In this document: positions 8,108 to 16,487 of the stretch, one piece after another
Layout: each line of letters begins with the position of its first letter
How positions within the stretch are numbered: position 1 is the stretch's first letter
Source: Bacteroidales bacterium
GTDB lineage: Bacteria; Bacteroidota; Bacteroidia; Bacteroidales; UBA6680
Direction: 5' to 3'
Length of the DNA: 48,455 nucleotides
Assembly (NCBI GenBank): GCA_025210735.1
Contig: JAOARD010000074.1
Location: 1-48,455 of the forward strand
Program-made: the position numbers and the translations under genes
The notes under the pieces: generated by a model
What the model was told of the DNA's origin: nothing
Database searches by the model: none
The model's input: the letters and a program-made list of their open reading frames with translations, nothing else

Positions 8108-8956
8108 ATGAAGAGGTTTATATATATAATTATTGCTGTATGTATGTTGAGTGCTTGCAGTAAAGCAGATCCGTTTACATTTAAAGCTGATCACGATATA
8201 AGCATAATGTCATTCAATCTCAGGTACGATACCGATGAGGATGGAGATAACAGATGGGACAAAAGAAAGGATGCCTGTATTAATATGCTTAAAGAGACCT
8301 CACCTGCTATTATAGGCATTCAGGAAGGGTTGCAGCATCAGGTTGATCTTATTAAAGAGAAGCTGCCGGAATACGATTATGTAGGTATAAAAAGCGAAGG
8401 GGGATATTATGGAGAGTACAAAGCCATATTCTACAACAAACAACAATTTAATGTAGTAAAGAGTAACACATTCTGGCTCAGCGAAACTCCAGATATGCAA
8501 TCGTACGGTTGGGATGCTAATAATATACGAATAGTTACATGGGCACATTTTACCGATAAAAATAATGGTAACAGATCTCTGTATGTATTCAATACTCATC
8601 TTGATCATAAAGGTAAGCAGGCAAGAGAGGAGTCGGTGAAACTACTAATTAAAAAGATAGATGAGATAACAGACAGAAACAGTCCGGTGTTTATTACAGG
8701 CGATTTTAATGTTATTATAAGAGATAAAGCCCTTACCCCACTGCTTAACCAGTATTATAGTGCCAGACGCTTTGCCGAGTATACAGACAATACATACTCT
8801 TTTAATGCCTTTGGCAGATGGTACCTGAGCAGGAATATAGATTTTATATTCTACAAAGGAGTCAAAGCTATATCGTTCAGAACTGTCAGAGAAGATTATG
8901 GTACTGAATATATATCAGATCACTATCCTATTATTACACATTTTAACTATAAATAA
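8108..8956 (+). CDS. Endonuclease/exonuclease/phosphatase (EEP) family lipoprotein
   Basis: The 282-residue protein begins with a lipoprotein signal ending MLSAC (Cys17). The mature part has the EEP-fold motifs in order: SIMSFNLRYDT (metal-binding Asn), GIQEG (catalytic Glu), VFNTHLDHKG, FITGDFNV and the terminal SDHYPI His. These residues make it a likely active metal-dependent phosphodiesterase or phosphatase, probably on lipids, sugars or nucleic acid outside the cytoplasm. Secreted EEP proteins are widespread in Bacteroidota but substrates are rarely known. It starts 1 base after the preceding lipoprotein stops, so translation is probably coupled. Confidence 0.88.
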   Translation: MKRFIYIIIAVCMLSACSKADPFTFKADHDISIMSFNLRYDTDEDGDNRWDKRKDACINMLKETSPAIIGIQEGLQHQVDLIKEKLPEYDYVGIKSEGGYYGEYKAIFYNKQQFNVVKSNTFWLSETPDMQSYGWDANNIRIVTWAHFTDKNNGNRSLYVFNTHLDHKGKQAREESVKLLIKKIDEITDRNSPVFITGDFNVIIRDKALTPLLNQYYSARRFAEYTDNTYSFNAFGRWYLSRNIDFIFYKGVKAISFRTVREDYGTEYISDHYPIITHFNYK

Positions 8957-8965
8957 TATACAGAT

Positions 8966-9679
8966 ATGTATTTAAACATAAGGAGAACTTTATTAGCAAT
9001 AATAATATTGTACACCTTTTCTTGTAATCTTAATGGTCAGCAAGGAGGTAAAGGTTGGTTTCGTATTCCCGGATTTGGTCCGGAGAGTCCGGCTACTCTT
9101 ACTAATGAGAATACATTCTGTATAGTTGCCGGAGCCGCACTGTTATCGTATACACTCTCTGAATTTCTTTTCAGAGACAGCGTTAACATTAACTATTATC
9201 AGACACGTGCAGGAATGAACAATGAGTATTTCTGGGGACACAGAAAGGTGTTTCATCAGAATTTTGGTGTTGAGAAACGTCTGTCGTCATGGTTTGCCGC
9301 AGCAGCGGAGTTTAATCTTCAGCAATGGAGTGATATTACACCTTATACGGACAGTAAACATCAGTTTGGTATTGGCGCAGGTTTAATGACATATTACAGA
9401 TGGTACATACTCGGACGCAAAAGGTTAAGCCCATATATTGAGTATGGTGCAGGTTTGTTCTATGGATTTAAAAAGTTTCCGCACAATGGAACCAACTTTA
9501 CATTTAACCTGTCTACACAACTTGGTATTGAGTATACATTAAAAAACCGAAGTAAGATAAGGTTAAGTTATGGTCAGTTTCACCAATCAAACAACAATCT
9601 GCTAAACAGAAATCCGGGATACGATGCAAACGGTTTCAGTATTGGATACTCCTGGTTTTTGGGAACTTCTGGTTGGTAA
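8966..9679 (+). CDS. Exported outer-membrane beta-barrel-like protein
   Basis: The 237-residue protein has a signal peptide (about residues 1-25, ending SCNLNGQ). It then shows alternating amphipathic strands rich in aromatic residues (KRLSSWFAAAAEFNLQQW, IEYGAGLFYGFKKF, KIRLSYGQFHQSNNN, GFSIGYSWFLG), a pattern of small outer-membrane barrels. The C-terminus ends near an aromatic residue (GTSGW), consistent with a barrel-closing strand, although not a strict match. Some lipid A deacylase (PagL)-type barrels look similar, but no catalytic His-Ser pair can be assigned. It is the last gene of the operon and is followed by a terminator. Confidence 0.7.
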   Translation: MYLNIRRTLLAIIILYTFSCNLNGQQGGKGWFRIPGFGPESPATLTNENTFCIVAGAALLSYTLSEFLFRDSVNINYYQTRAGMNNEYFWGHRKVFHQNFGVEKRLSSWFAAAAEFNLQQWSDITPYTDSKHQFGIGAGLMTYYRWYILGRKRLSPYIEYGAGLFYGFKKFPHNGTNFTFNLSTQLGIEYTLKNRSKIRLSYGQFHQSNNNLLNRNPGYDANGFSIGYSWFLGTSGW

Positions 9680-9699
9680 CAAATATACCACACACATAT

Positions 9700-9734
9700 G
9701 CCCAATGATTCTTTCGGAGAACATTGGGCTTTTT
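9700..9734 (+). terminator. Rho-independent terminator of the 7573-9679 operon
   Basis: GCCCAATG (9700-9707) pairs with CATTGGGC (9722-9729), and inner TTCT/AGAA extends the stem around a TTCGG loop. The stem is followed by TTTTT. It lies 20 bases after the barrel-protein stop and 10 before the end of the converging phosphoesterase gene. Confidence 0.85.
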
Positions 9735-9744
9735 AGTATACCTG

Positions 9745-10566
9745 CTAATTGACTAAATCAATCAGAACAATCTCTGGTCGGCAGAAGAATCTGAGAGGTG
9801 GGGTTATTGTACCAACACCAGATGAGATATACGACTGCATATTACCAAACTTTTTTAATCCATATCTGTATTTCTGCCCATATTCAGATGGCAGCAGTGG
9901 TGCCCACAATCCAAACAGTGTTATCTGCCCGCCATGGGTATGTCCGGACAGTGTAAAGTCAATTAAATCGGTTTGTAGATTCTCTAAATAATCGGGGCTA
10001 TGTGAGATAAGAATACTAAAATCAGATTTATCAAGGTCGGATATAGTATTATCTATATTCTGTGTATCTTCCCATAAATCGCCAACTCCTCCTATCTTAA
10101 TACTATCACTGTTTATTTTTACCCAATACGATCTGTTGTCACATACCTTAATACCATTTCTTACCATCAACTGTCTGGTAAGTTCTGCATCTTCCCAATG
10201 ATCATGGTTACCCAGTACCGCATATATACCATATCTTGCTTTTAGCTCCCTGAACTCATCAAACAGGGGTTTTATATACTTTGGTTCGCGATGTACATAA
10301 TCGCCACCCATAAGTATCAAATCCGGTTGCAGATTGTTAATTCTTTTTACAAGCCTTTTGACTCTCTCTATAGAGAAGTATGGACCGTGATGAATATCGG
10401 TTATAAATAGTATCTTCTTACCAACAAATTCTTCCGGCACATCTTCTGATACAAGTTCAACTTCTTCGGTTTTTAACCAACGAGACTCTAAATGACAATA
10501 AACAAGAAACACTGCTCCCGCAACTATCAATAACAAAAATCTCTTAATTATTTTTTTTGGTTTCAT
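9745..10566 (-). CDS. Membrane-anchored metallophosphoesterase (YkuE/YaeI-like)
   Basis: The 273-residue protein has one N-terminal membrane helix (about residues 8-25, RFLLLIVAGAVFLVYC) and then a complete calcineurin-like dimetal phosphoesterase core: FITDIHHG, MGGDYVH, LGNHDHWED, ISHSPDYLE and SGHTHGGQ. This arrangement fits the YkuE/YaeI subgroup, some of which hydrolyse lipid pyrophosphate (UDP-diacylglucosamine-type) bonds. The true substrate is not determinable here. The catalytic domain probably faces outward with a membrane tether. It lies on the minus strand, converging with the preceding operon across a terminator. Confidence 0.88.
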   Translation of the reverse strand: MKPKKIIKRFLLLIVAGAVFLVYCHLESRWLKTEEVELVSEDVPEEFVGKKILFITDIHHGPYFSIERVKRLVKRINNLQPDLILMGGDYVHREPKYIKPLFDEFRELKARYGIYAVLGNHDHWEDAELTRQLMVRNGIKVCDNRSYWVKINSDSIKIGGVGDLWEDTQNIDNTISDLDKSDFSILISHSPDYLENLQTDLIDFTLSGHTHGGQITLFGLWAPLLPSEYGQKYRYGLKKFGNMQSYISSGVGTITPPLRFFCRPEIVLIDLVN

Positions 10567-10630
10567 TTAAAGGTTGTTAAAAAGAGATAAATCAAATTCT
10601 ATTGTAAGCCTTTGAGTAAACAATATATTA

Positions 10631-11473
10631 TTAGTTTCTCTTTATTTCATCAAGAGTTTTACCCTCTTTATTTTTCCATTTTGTCCATCCATTAGTTGAA
10701 CGCCCCAATAATACTCCACCAGCTGTACTCGGAGAATTAAATATATAATCCTGAGTAAATTCATAATAACTATCTCTATCAATCAAAATTTCACTTTTTA
10801 TAAGTTTATTCCTCAAATTGATCAAATATTCATGACAAGACGGTACCGTATTCTTATTTACTTGGGAACCTTTAAAAACAACAAATCCATCATCAATCAA
10901 ATCTCCTTCTGCTTTAATATCTCTACCCTTAAGAAACAGTAACTCTTTCATGGTCATCTGCTCCTTTCCTATTTTGTCATAAACAGGAAAACCAAGAGTA
11001 GATAAAAGTATTTTTATCGTGTCAAAACTATCAAGAAGATCTGCCTCCATAGATTCAGTAACAAAAGGTTTTCCTGGGATTACCTGATTCTCGGTTTCAT
11101 ACCTATTTACAATGTTAGCCTGATCTATTGCAACATGTTCTAAATACTTAATATGCGATTTTGTAAACGCATTAATCTTAGATATCATTACAACTGCATG
11201 ACTCCAAAACTCTTTACTCCTATTATGTTGCTTGAGCCTATCTAAACAATCCTCAGCTTCACCAATATATACAATCGGTTTTGCTTTTTCTGCTAGTTCT
11301 CCAAACAAGAAATATACTCCAACATTACTTAGCTCTTTTCTGGTGGAAATATACTCAAGTTTATTTCTTGGAACTAATACAGCCTTTACAACTCTGTTTG
11401 TAATTTCTGCTATCTTAACACTACGAGGAGAACCATCTGGTAAAAAAATCTGTATTGTTTGAGGTCTATTCAT
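10631..11473 (-). CDS. GIY-YIG nuclease-domain protein with C-terminal DUF4357
   Basis: The 280-residue protein has a GIY-YIG module in its first half: NVGVYFLFGE (the GIY strand, near residue 50) and IVYIGEAEDCLDRLKQHN (the YIG strand with following Arg) near 68, then a long linker. The C-terminal segment SPSTAGGVLLGRSTNGWTKW followed by KNKEGKTLDE is the DUF4357 signature. Such proteins are small predicted nucleases often found in accessory or defence-rich regions. No methyltransferase partner is next to it, so a classical restriction role is unsupported. Its promoter is probably the TATATTTG at 11591-11584, and a 14-bp palindrome ATCTTTATAAAGAT lies at 11499-11512 in the leader. Confidence 0.85.
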   Translation of the reverse strand: MNRPQTIQIFLPDGSPRSVKIAEITNRVVKAVLVPRNKLEYISTRKELSNVGVYFLFGELAEKAKPIVYIGEAEDCLDRLKQHNRSKEFWSHAVVMISKINAFTKSHIKYLEHVAIDQANIVNRYETENQVIPGKPFVTESMEADLLDSFDTIKILLSTLGFPVYDKIGKEQMTMKELLFLKGRDIKAEGDLIDDGFVVFKGSQVNKNTVPSCHEYLINLRNKLIKSEILIDRDSYYEFTQDYIFNSPSTAGGVLLGRSTNGWTKWKNKEGKTLDEIKRN

Positions 11474-11583
11474 CTAATCTCTAAAATAATAGTACAACAT
11501 CTTTATAAAGATATAAGTACACCATTTTCTGTATTACTTGCTATCTTTATTTAAGAATTTATATCACTTAAATTTGCTTTGCA

Positions 11584-11633
11584 CAAATATATAAAACAGA
11601 TAACACTAAACATAACAATGTATATTTTTGTTT
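11584..11633 (-). promoter_or_regulatory. Promoter region shared with 15.6 kb (upstream of the GIY-YIG gene)
   Basis: On the minus strand TATATTTG (11591-11584) matches the -7 element. Its upstream block 11611-11633 is nearly identical (22 of 23 by eye) to 15653-15675, which lies at a similar distance from another TATATTTG. The rest of the 11474-11754 gap holds no gene. Confidence 0.5.
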
Positions 11634-11754
11634 ATTTATATAATTACATACTGTTAAGCTTTATTATCATTTTTTGTATCAAAGATATCCTTTTAATCTG
11701 TTCTGAATGGATATTCAATAGTGTCTGATATAAACTATCATATACCAATCAGGT

Positions 11755-12315
11755 TTATGGTACTATATTTCCATCACGATCATACCCATTCAAACGATTT
11801 CTGTAGAAATTAAGATAATACCTTACTGATACAACATGTCTGTTATACCTGTTAAAATCATTATTATAAATTCCAATATTATAACCATAGTTTATATCAA
11901 GATTCCAAAGTCCAACACCAATCTCTGGTCTCAACTTAAAAGCATAATCCTTTTTCAGATCAGTATAATATAAAGCTGATAAACTTGCATTGAAGAATAG
12001 AAAATGAACCCTCCCTTGAATTTTTGGTGCTAAAACAAACTTATCAAAATAGGAAAATTCAGCCCCATAACTCATAGTTGATGATAAAACAGGAAATCCT
12101 CCCGCTTCCCAAATATAACTTCTGTAATAACCAACCTCTCCATACAAATATTTAGAGAAACTAATTCCCATCACCGCTCCGTGATCAATCCAGTCTGACG
12201 AAACAATTTCTTTGTGAAAAATAGTATCTGTTTGAGTTGTATCATTTTGTGCATCTGTATTTACACAAATATGAAAACAAAACATAAGTGCTAATACTCT
12301 ATATAATACCTTCAT
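11755..12315 (-). CDS. Exported protein of unknown function, probable small beta-barrel
   Basis: The 186-residue protein starts MKVLYRVLALMFCFHICVNT with cleavage near DAQ, a normal Sec signal. The mature part has many aromatic, alternating strands (YLYGEVGYYRSYIWEAGG, GAEFSYFDKFVLAPKIQGRV, NASLSALYYTDLKKDYAFKL, HVVSVRYYLNFY), which suggests an outer-membrane barrel-like fold. No family was recognised. The mini-ORF at 12316-12387 ends exactly at the base before its ATG, so its translation may depend on that leader. Confidence 0.65.
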   Translation of the reverse strand: MKVLYRVLALMFCFHICVNTDAQNDTTQTDTIFHKEIVSSDWIDHGAVMGISFSKYLYGEVGYYRSYIWEAGGFPVLSSTMSYGAEFSYFDKFVLAPKIQGRVHFLFFNASLSALYYTDLKKDYAFKLRPEIGVGLWNLDINYGYNIGIYNNDFNRYNRHVVSVRYYLNFYRNRLNGYDRDGNIVP

Positions 12316-12387
12316 CTATTCTTTATTTTCAATTTTTATATGGAACCTTTCATAATAACACTCTATGCTTTGTCTATTTTTATTCAT
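12316..12387 (-). CDS. 23-aa leader mini-ORF of the FHL repeat family
   Basis: An open frame of 23 codons starts at ATG 12387 and ends with TAG at 12318-12316, directly abutting the ATG of the exported-protein gene at 12315. Its start overlaps the last 8 bases of the upstream gene (stop at 12382-12380). It contains ECYYERFHIKIENKE, which matches the ENDYYAEFHLANEK core of the mini-ORFs at 15.2 and 35.5 kb. The position between two genes suggests translational coupling rather than a functional peptide, but either is possible. Confidence 0.5.
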   Translation of the reverse strand: MNKNRQSIECYYERFHIKIENKE

Positions 12388-12766
12388 TGCCCCCATTCAA
12401 TACCCCCTTTGTATCATCAGATTCAGGTTTAAAAAACTTAAACATATTTGTTTGTCCTATCTCTATTGCAATACGACCACAATTCTGACACTCAAAAATT
12501 TCCTGTACTACCTCGTTTAAACTCAGCGAATCGTAAATCATAGAGGATTCTTTTAAATCTGTTGGGTATGGTGGTACTTTAAAGTGATTCTCTATCCACT
12601 CAAGCCTCTCTCCTTTCTTTGTCGCATCAATCAGGGAATCTATATTAGATGTCATATTATCCGAAACTTTATCAACATGAACATCTGGAAGAATATACCC
12701 CTTATATGGTATATTGTCTGTCTGATCCACAATAATATGTCCGCATATACACCTCATTTTTGCCAT
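12380..12766 (-). CDS. Small protein with split zinc-ribbon cysteines
   Basis: The 128-residue protein has CxC near its N-terminus (MRCICGHI) and CxxC late (FECQNCGRI, about residue 95). Together these make a plausible zinc ribbon bracketing an acidic helical insert. No signal peptide or membrane segment is present. It is not a family I can name. It starts 5 bases after the MBL-fold gene stops upstream, and its last 8 bases overlap the start of the mini-ORF that leads into the next gene. It therefore belongs to a tightly packed operon. It could be an immunity-type or regulatory protein, judged only from company. Confidence 0.6.
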   Translation of the reverse strand: MAKMRCICGHIIVDQTDNIPYKGYILPDVHVDKVSDNMTSNIDSLIDATKKGERLEWIENHFKVPPYPTDLKESSMIYDSLSLNEVVQEIFECQNCGRIAIEIGQTNMFKFFKPESDDTKGVLNGGNE

Positions 12767-12771
12767 ATATA

Positions 12772-13746
12772 TTAAATTACCTGATTTATACTCTGGTTAC
12801 AATCTCTACTCCTTGCTGCCTCAAACTGCTCTATCAACTCATCTATCTCCTCTTTGTTATACTTACGTGAAAAATGTACAGGTATAGCTCTTTTTACATT
12901 ACTATCTTTCATTATCTGACCTGACATTGAGGCGTAACTATGACTATTCCGTTCTGCAAACTCTTTATCTTCATCTTTATAAAAACACTCAATATAAACC
13001 TCATCGCACTCCCGGAATTTACTCTTAATTTTTTGGTGATTTAAAGGGGTTGCAGCATGATCCATAATAACACCTACTCTCTTTCCTTTTTCGGTCTTTA
13101 TCATATAAAACAGATCCTTCGCTAAATAACTTACTCCATCAACCTCAATTACAGCATCACCATTATTGGTTTCATACAGTTTTTTAAGATCGGCTACCCA
13201 TCTTCCGCTTTTAAAACCACTGCTTAGTTCTATTTTGGTTTTATCCTCAGCCTTAAAGAGATATGAAACAGAATCTGTTTTATGATCAAGTACCTCAAAC
13301 TCTACACAAAAACCTTTCTGTTCAAACACTTTAGTATCTATTATTGTCTCGCCATCTTTTTGCTCCCACAACGGAGGTTCTAATGTTACTGTTCTTATGG
13401 TTCTGTTATCTTGTATCTCCCTTACTTCATAAGATATTGCTCCCTCCTCTATCAAATTCCAACAATAACTCTTTATTCTGTTCTGAACCTGATTTATTAT
13501 TCCTTTTGGTCCACAAATCACCACTGTTCTGCCTGTACCAATCTGATGCCTGAGTATGGTATCAAAATTTACAAAATGATCTATATGTGTATGACTTATT
13601 AAAATTGCTTTTGTATCCTGACACTCTCTGACAGTCAGATTTTTTGCCTCTCCACAATCGCATATATAATTAAATGAGTGATTCTCAACCTGCACTAATA
13701 TGCATATATCTTCATCTTGTTCACTCTTTACCTTTGTCTTAAACAT
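12772..13746 (-). CDS. MBL-fold metallohydrolase, RNase Z-like
   Basis: The 324-residue protein has the core metallo-beta-lactamase motif HTHIDH (in AILISHTHIDHF, about residues 52-57) at the usual place. Later there are candidate metal ligands in GVIMDHAATPLNH (about 225) and AIPVHFSRKY near 298, the pattern of RNase Z/ElaC-like enzymes. It is cytoplasmic. RNase Z proteins process tRNA 3' ends, but this one diverges in the middle (about 120-220), so the substrate is uncertain. It is packed between the zinc-ribbon gene and a 162-aa gene with gaps of 5 bases on each side, an operon of accessory genes. Confidence 0.75.
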   Translation of the reverse strand: MFKTKVKSEQDEDICILVQVENHSFNYICDCGEAKNLTVRECQDTKAILISHTHIDHFVNFDTILRHQIGTGRTVVICGPKGIINQVQNRIKSYCWNLIEEGAISYEVREIQDNRTIRTVTLEPPLWEQKDGETIIDTKVFEQKGFCVEFEVLDHKTDSVSYLFKAEDKTKIELSSGFKSGRWVADLKKLYETNNGDAVIEVDGVSYLAKDLFYMIKTEKGKRVGVIMDHAATPLNHQKIKSKFRECDEVYIECFYKDEDKEFAERNSHSYASMSGQIMKDSNVKRAIPVHFSRKYNKEEIDELIEQFEAARSRDCNQSINQVI

Positions 13747-13751
13747 TACTT

Positions 13752-14240
13752 TTAAAGTATTTTATTGTATATCAATGATTCAAAATCATTAGAATGCCTA
13801 AAAGGAAACTCTTCATTCCTATTCTTACTATATTTTTTATCCTTTAACAGATCATATGTTTTGCGTAGCTGAAAATAGAATGTAAGTATAAGTTGTCTTT
13901 TAGACATAAAGAAATCAGCTACTTTATTATACTCTTTCGCCTCCTTTTCATACGATTCTACAAAATCCTCTATTATTACGTGCATAATATCGTGTCGCTT
14001 TTCTAATCTTTTAAATTCAAACCTGCATCCACCCGGCTCTCCGTACCATATAAACGAGACATTATCTTTATCATTCATTAGTTTCGTTAACGAGCTTATC
14101 AACTCATAGTACGGATCATTATAGACATGAGTAACAGCCATATCAAACAAACTATCCTGAACATATAGTCTGAATGTACTCCAACCATACTTATTCAGAG
14201 TCAGCAAAAAGTCAACATCATCAATAATCTCCGACACCAT
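13752..14240 (-). CDS. Hypothetical cytoplasmic protein
   Basis: The 162-residue protein is not recognised. It lacks a signal peptide and membrane helices. It is mixed alpha/beta at the N-terminus (FIWYGEPGGCRFEFKRLEKR near residue 65) and strongly helical and basic in the second half. The gene sits 5 bases before the MBL-fold gene and 33 bases after the SecD-like lipoprotein gene. Size, solitary domain and neighbourhood resemble bacterial immunity proteins. That is only an inference from context. Confidence 0.5.
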   Translation of the reverse strand: MVSEIIDDVDFLLTLNKYGWSTFRLYVQDSLFDMAVTHVYNDPYYELISSLTKLMNDKDNVSFIWYGEPGGCRFEFKRLEKRHDIMHVIIEDFVESYEKEAKEYNKVADFFMSKRQLILTFYFQLRKTYDLLKDKKYSKNRNEEFPFRHSNDFESLIYNKIL

Positions 14241-14273
14241 TATCTGTTGATATTTTATTCTTATTTTACAACC

Positions 14274-15173
14274 CTACTTACTAACAAGTTTTATCTCATT
14301 TATATCAATATCAAGAACTCCGGAATTTAAATAACTCGCTATCAATAACCCTTCGTTATAACTATATCTATCAGATAAAACTAACTTTCCACTCCCTATT
14401 GTAGAAGTAACTTTAGGACATATATAAACTGTATTATCAATCATAATAGCTACTGAAAGTCCCACATTTTGTGTTGTGAGATCCTCTAGATTACTATAAT
14501 ACTCCTTTTTAAGCTTTACGTTAACATCATATTCAGTCTCATTACAACCTTGTAACACATATGACTTTGCAATCATATTATGTGTTATAGGGGTATCTTC
14601 TGACTTCTTTATTGATATAAGAGGGAATACATCTTTCCCTATTTTGACTCCCCATTTAAACCTTAAACTACTAGGTAAATATTTTCCATATTTATCAACC
14701 AATTTCATTACTGAACTAGTATCTTCTTTTGCACAACATCCTACTACAGGAGCATCAATCAAATCTCCGTTACTATTAGTAACAAGGCTTAATAGCTTAA
14801 AAAGAGTAGAGTCTTCGTTAATTTCATTATTCTGATCCAGAATCATTCTCTCATTATTTTCCAAAATAGGATAAATCTCTCTAATACTATATGTTCTCTC
14901 TACACTAAACTTACCCTTTTTACTAAGTAATTCTCTAATAATTGCCGTATCAGAATAATCAGGTATTTCAATATCAAACAGATTATCGTCTCTATCTTTA
15001 ATTTTACAATCCTCTAAATTCATAGATTTTAACCTGCTCTCTATTACCTGTATCTTATTCTGTTTATCATTACCTAAGTCAGCAACAACTATAATACCTC
15101 CGTCACTATCAACTGATTTAGTATCACAAGACACTAACAGTATTACACTTAATATCAATAAAATTCGTTTCAT
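14274..15173 (-). CDS. Lipoprotein consisting of a free SecD-type periplasmic (P1 head) domain
   Basis: The 299-residue protein begins with a lipoprotein signal (lipobox VSC, Cys16) and has no membrane helices after it. GGIIVVADLG, then VIESRLKSMNLEDCKI, FDIEIPDYSD and LLSKKGKFSVERTY copy the order seen in the SecD P1 base. The C-terminal half (YDVNVKLKKEYYSNLEDLTT, then NVGLSVAIMIDNTVYICPKV, IGSGKLVLSDRYSYNEGLLI and ASYLNSGVLDIDI) matches the SecDF head subdomain up to the point where SecD would enter its membrane domain. It therefore looks like a SecD ectodomain turned into a lipoprotein. The role is unknown. The mini-ORF at 15170-15265 overlaps its start by ATGA. Confidence 0.7.
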   Translation of the reverse strand: MKRILLILSVILLVSCDTKSVDSDGGIIVVADLGNDKQNKIQVIESRLKSMNLEDCKIKDRDDNLFDIEIPDYSDTAIIRELLSKKGKFSVERTYSIREIYPILENNERMILDQNNEINEDSTLFKLLSLVTNSNGDLIDAPVVGCCAKEDTSSVMKLVDKYGKYLPSSLRFKWGVKIGKDVFPLISIKKSEDTPITHNMIAKSYVLQGCNETEYDVNVKLKKEYYSNLEDLTTQNVGLSVAIMIDNTVYICPKVTSTIGSGKLVLSDRYSYNEGLLIASYLNSGVLDIDINEIKLVSK

Positions 15174-15265
15174 ATGTTTATAATTATTTTTTCATTTGCC
15201 ATATGGAACTCCGCATTATAATCATTCTCGTGTGTGTGAATGACTATTACCATGCTTCGTTTCAT
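15170..15265 (-). CDS. 31-aa leader mini-ORF of the FHL repeat family
   Basis: The frame starts ATG 15265, reads MKRSMVIVIHTHENDYNAEF followed by HMANEK and an isoleucine-rich tail, and stops with TGA at 15172-15170. The TGA shares two bases with the ATG of the SecD-like lipoprotein (ATGA overlap), a classic layout for translational coupling. A second, eroded copy is visible about 15291-15350. The same peptide pattern recurs at 12.3, 20.2, 35.5 and 37.8 kb. Confidence 0.5.
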   Translation of the reverse strand: MKRSMVIVIHTHENDYNAEFHMANEKIIINI

Positions 15266-15726
15266 ATCTATGTTTATTTTTTTAAGGTTTATATAAAATT
15301 CACATTTATGATTATTTCACCTTGTGTGTAGAATCAATGTTTATCACTTTTCAAGCCTCTATTCTTATTCATATTATCCAATTCAAATTCTATTATTACA
15401 TCAGGTTATCCTTATTTAAGTTTATATTCTTGACAATTAGTATAAGTGAATATTAAAAGTTATAAAAAAGAAAAAACTTTTGTTACCACAAGTGATATAA
15501 AACAGGAATAGCGTATGATAATGTTATTAGTATTATTACAAGTAAGTTTTATCACTCACTCCGATCACTTTTTTATCTGATGTTCTCTGCTAATATATTC
15601 TGGTATTTTAGTTTAGTTCATTGCAAATATATTAAAATAGGTATTTATAACACATAACAAAGTATATTTTTGTTTGCTGTATTATTAGACATGTGCCTTA
15701 CTCTTGTTTAACACTTAACTCAAATA
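15266..15726 (-). other. 461-bp leader/promoter region without a gene
   Basis: No normal gene is present. On the minus strand there is a TATATTTG -7 element at 15631-15624, with an upstream block (15653-15675) nearly identical to 11611-11633. About 15291-15350 looks like a decayed copy of the mini-ORF repeat (ACACACAAGGTGAAATAATC region). Transcription from 15.62 kb would give a leader of roughly 350 bases before the mini-ORF. Confidence 0.5.
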
Positions 15727-16449
15727 TTATTTATTAAACACCTTGTATTCACTGTTAAACATATGCTGTTTTCTGTTTTGCACTGTAAAGAACAACCCCT
15801 TATCATGTATTGTATCACTATTAACAACCCAAAACCTGTCTGTTGTTAATCTTATATGAATTGAATCTTTATTATAAACTACTATCAAACTATCATAATC
15901 TTCAGTTGAGAAGCCAAAAACACTATGATGTGTTCTTTCTGTAATTACATCTTTCTCCACAATCTTTAATATTGACGATCCCATAGGGCCTTGAATACTA
16001 CTTTGAATTCTAATATCCTCATTATTAAAAAGTATCTCTTCTGCCGGATAAAAAAGTTTCATACCAAATGTAAATATTGTAAAAGCACCCAGAAACGGTA
16101 TTAGTGCAAACAATCCAAGTACTACAGGGAGATATCCTGATACAATAAAATATATCCTCTCTAGCCTGTTAAGTACTGATTTATTTACCAGTTGATATAT
16201 TAGTAATCCGGTAATTACATAGGTTATGATAAAAATTCTCGATGTCCATAAACCTTTGTAATGATATTCAGTTGTTGATATTAAGATTAGATCTATAACA
16301 ACTATTGTTATAAGAAGGTAATGCATTCTCTTCAGCCAGGTACTAACCGGAATATTTAATCTCCAATTAATCCTTTTGCTGCACAAATAATATAAACAAC
16401 CATATGTTATGGTAAGTATAGTAAATATAACAACTATTAAATAGTACAT
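15727..16449 (-). CDS. Integral membrane protein of unknown function
   Basis: The 240-residue protein has about four membrane helices (residues 2-22 LIVVIFTILTITYGC, 44-62, 70-90 and 103-130 with LPVVLGLFALIPFLGAFTIF) followed by a soluble, beta-rich C-terminal part (about 140-240). The tail contains SVFGFSTEDYDSLIVVYNKD and DSIHIRLTTDRFWVV. No family is recognised. It lies 38 bases after the lipoprotein gene at 16488 on the same strand and probably shares a transcript with it. The soluble tail resembles the membrane-plus-beta layout of several accessory proteins in this island. Confidence 0.55.
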   Translation of the reverse strand: MYYLIVVIFTILTITYGCLYYLCSKRINWRLNIPVSTWLKRMHYLLITIVVIDLILISTTEYHYKGLWTSRIFIITYVITGLLIYQLVNKSVLNRLERIYFIVSGYLPVVLGLFALIPFLGAFTIFTFGMKLFYPAEEILFNNEDIRIQSSIQGPMGSSILKIVEKDVITERTHHSVFGFSTEDYDSLIVVYNKDSIHIRLTTDRFWVVNSDTIHDKGLFFTVQNRKQHMFNSEYKVFNK

Positions 16450-16487
16450 TGGTTTATACGTGTTAATTTATTGTATAAATAGGTAAT

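Noticed and set aside
10631..11473. Restriction-modification system at the GIY-YIG gene
   Set aside because: No methyltransferase or specificity gene is adjacent, and the DUF4357 tail suggests a different small nuclease-like family.
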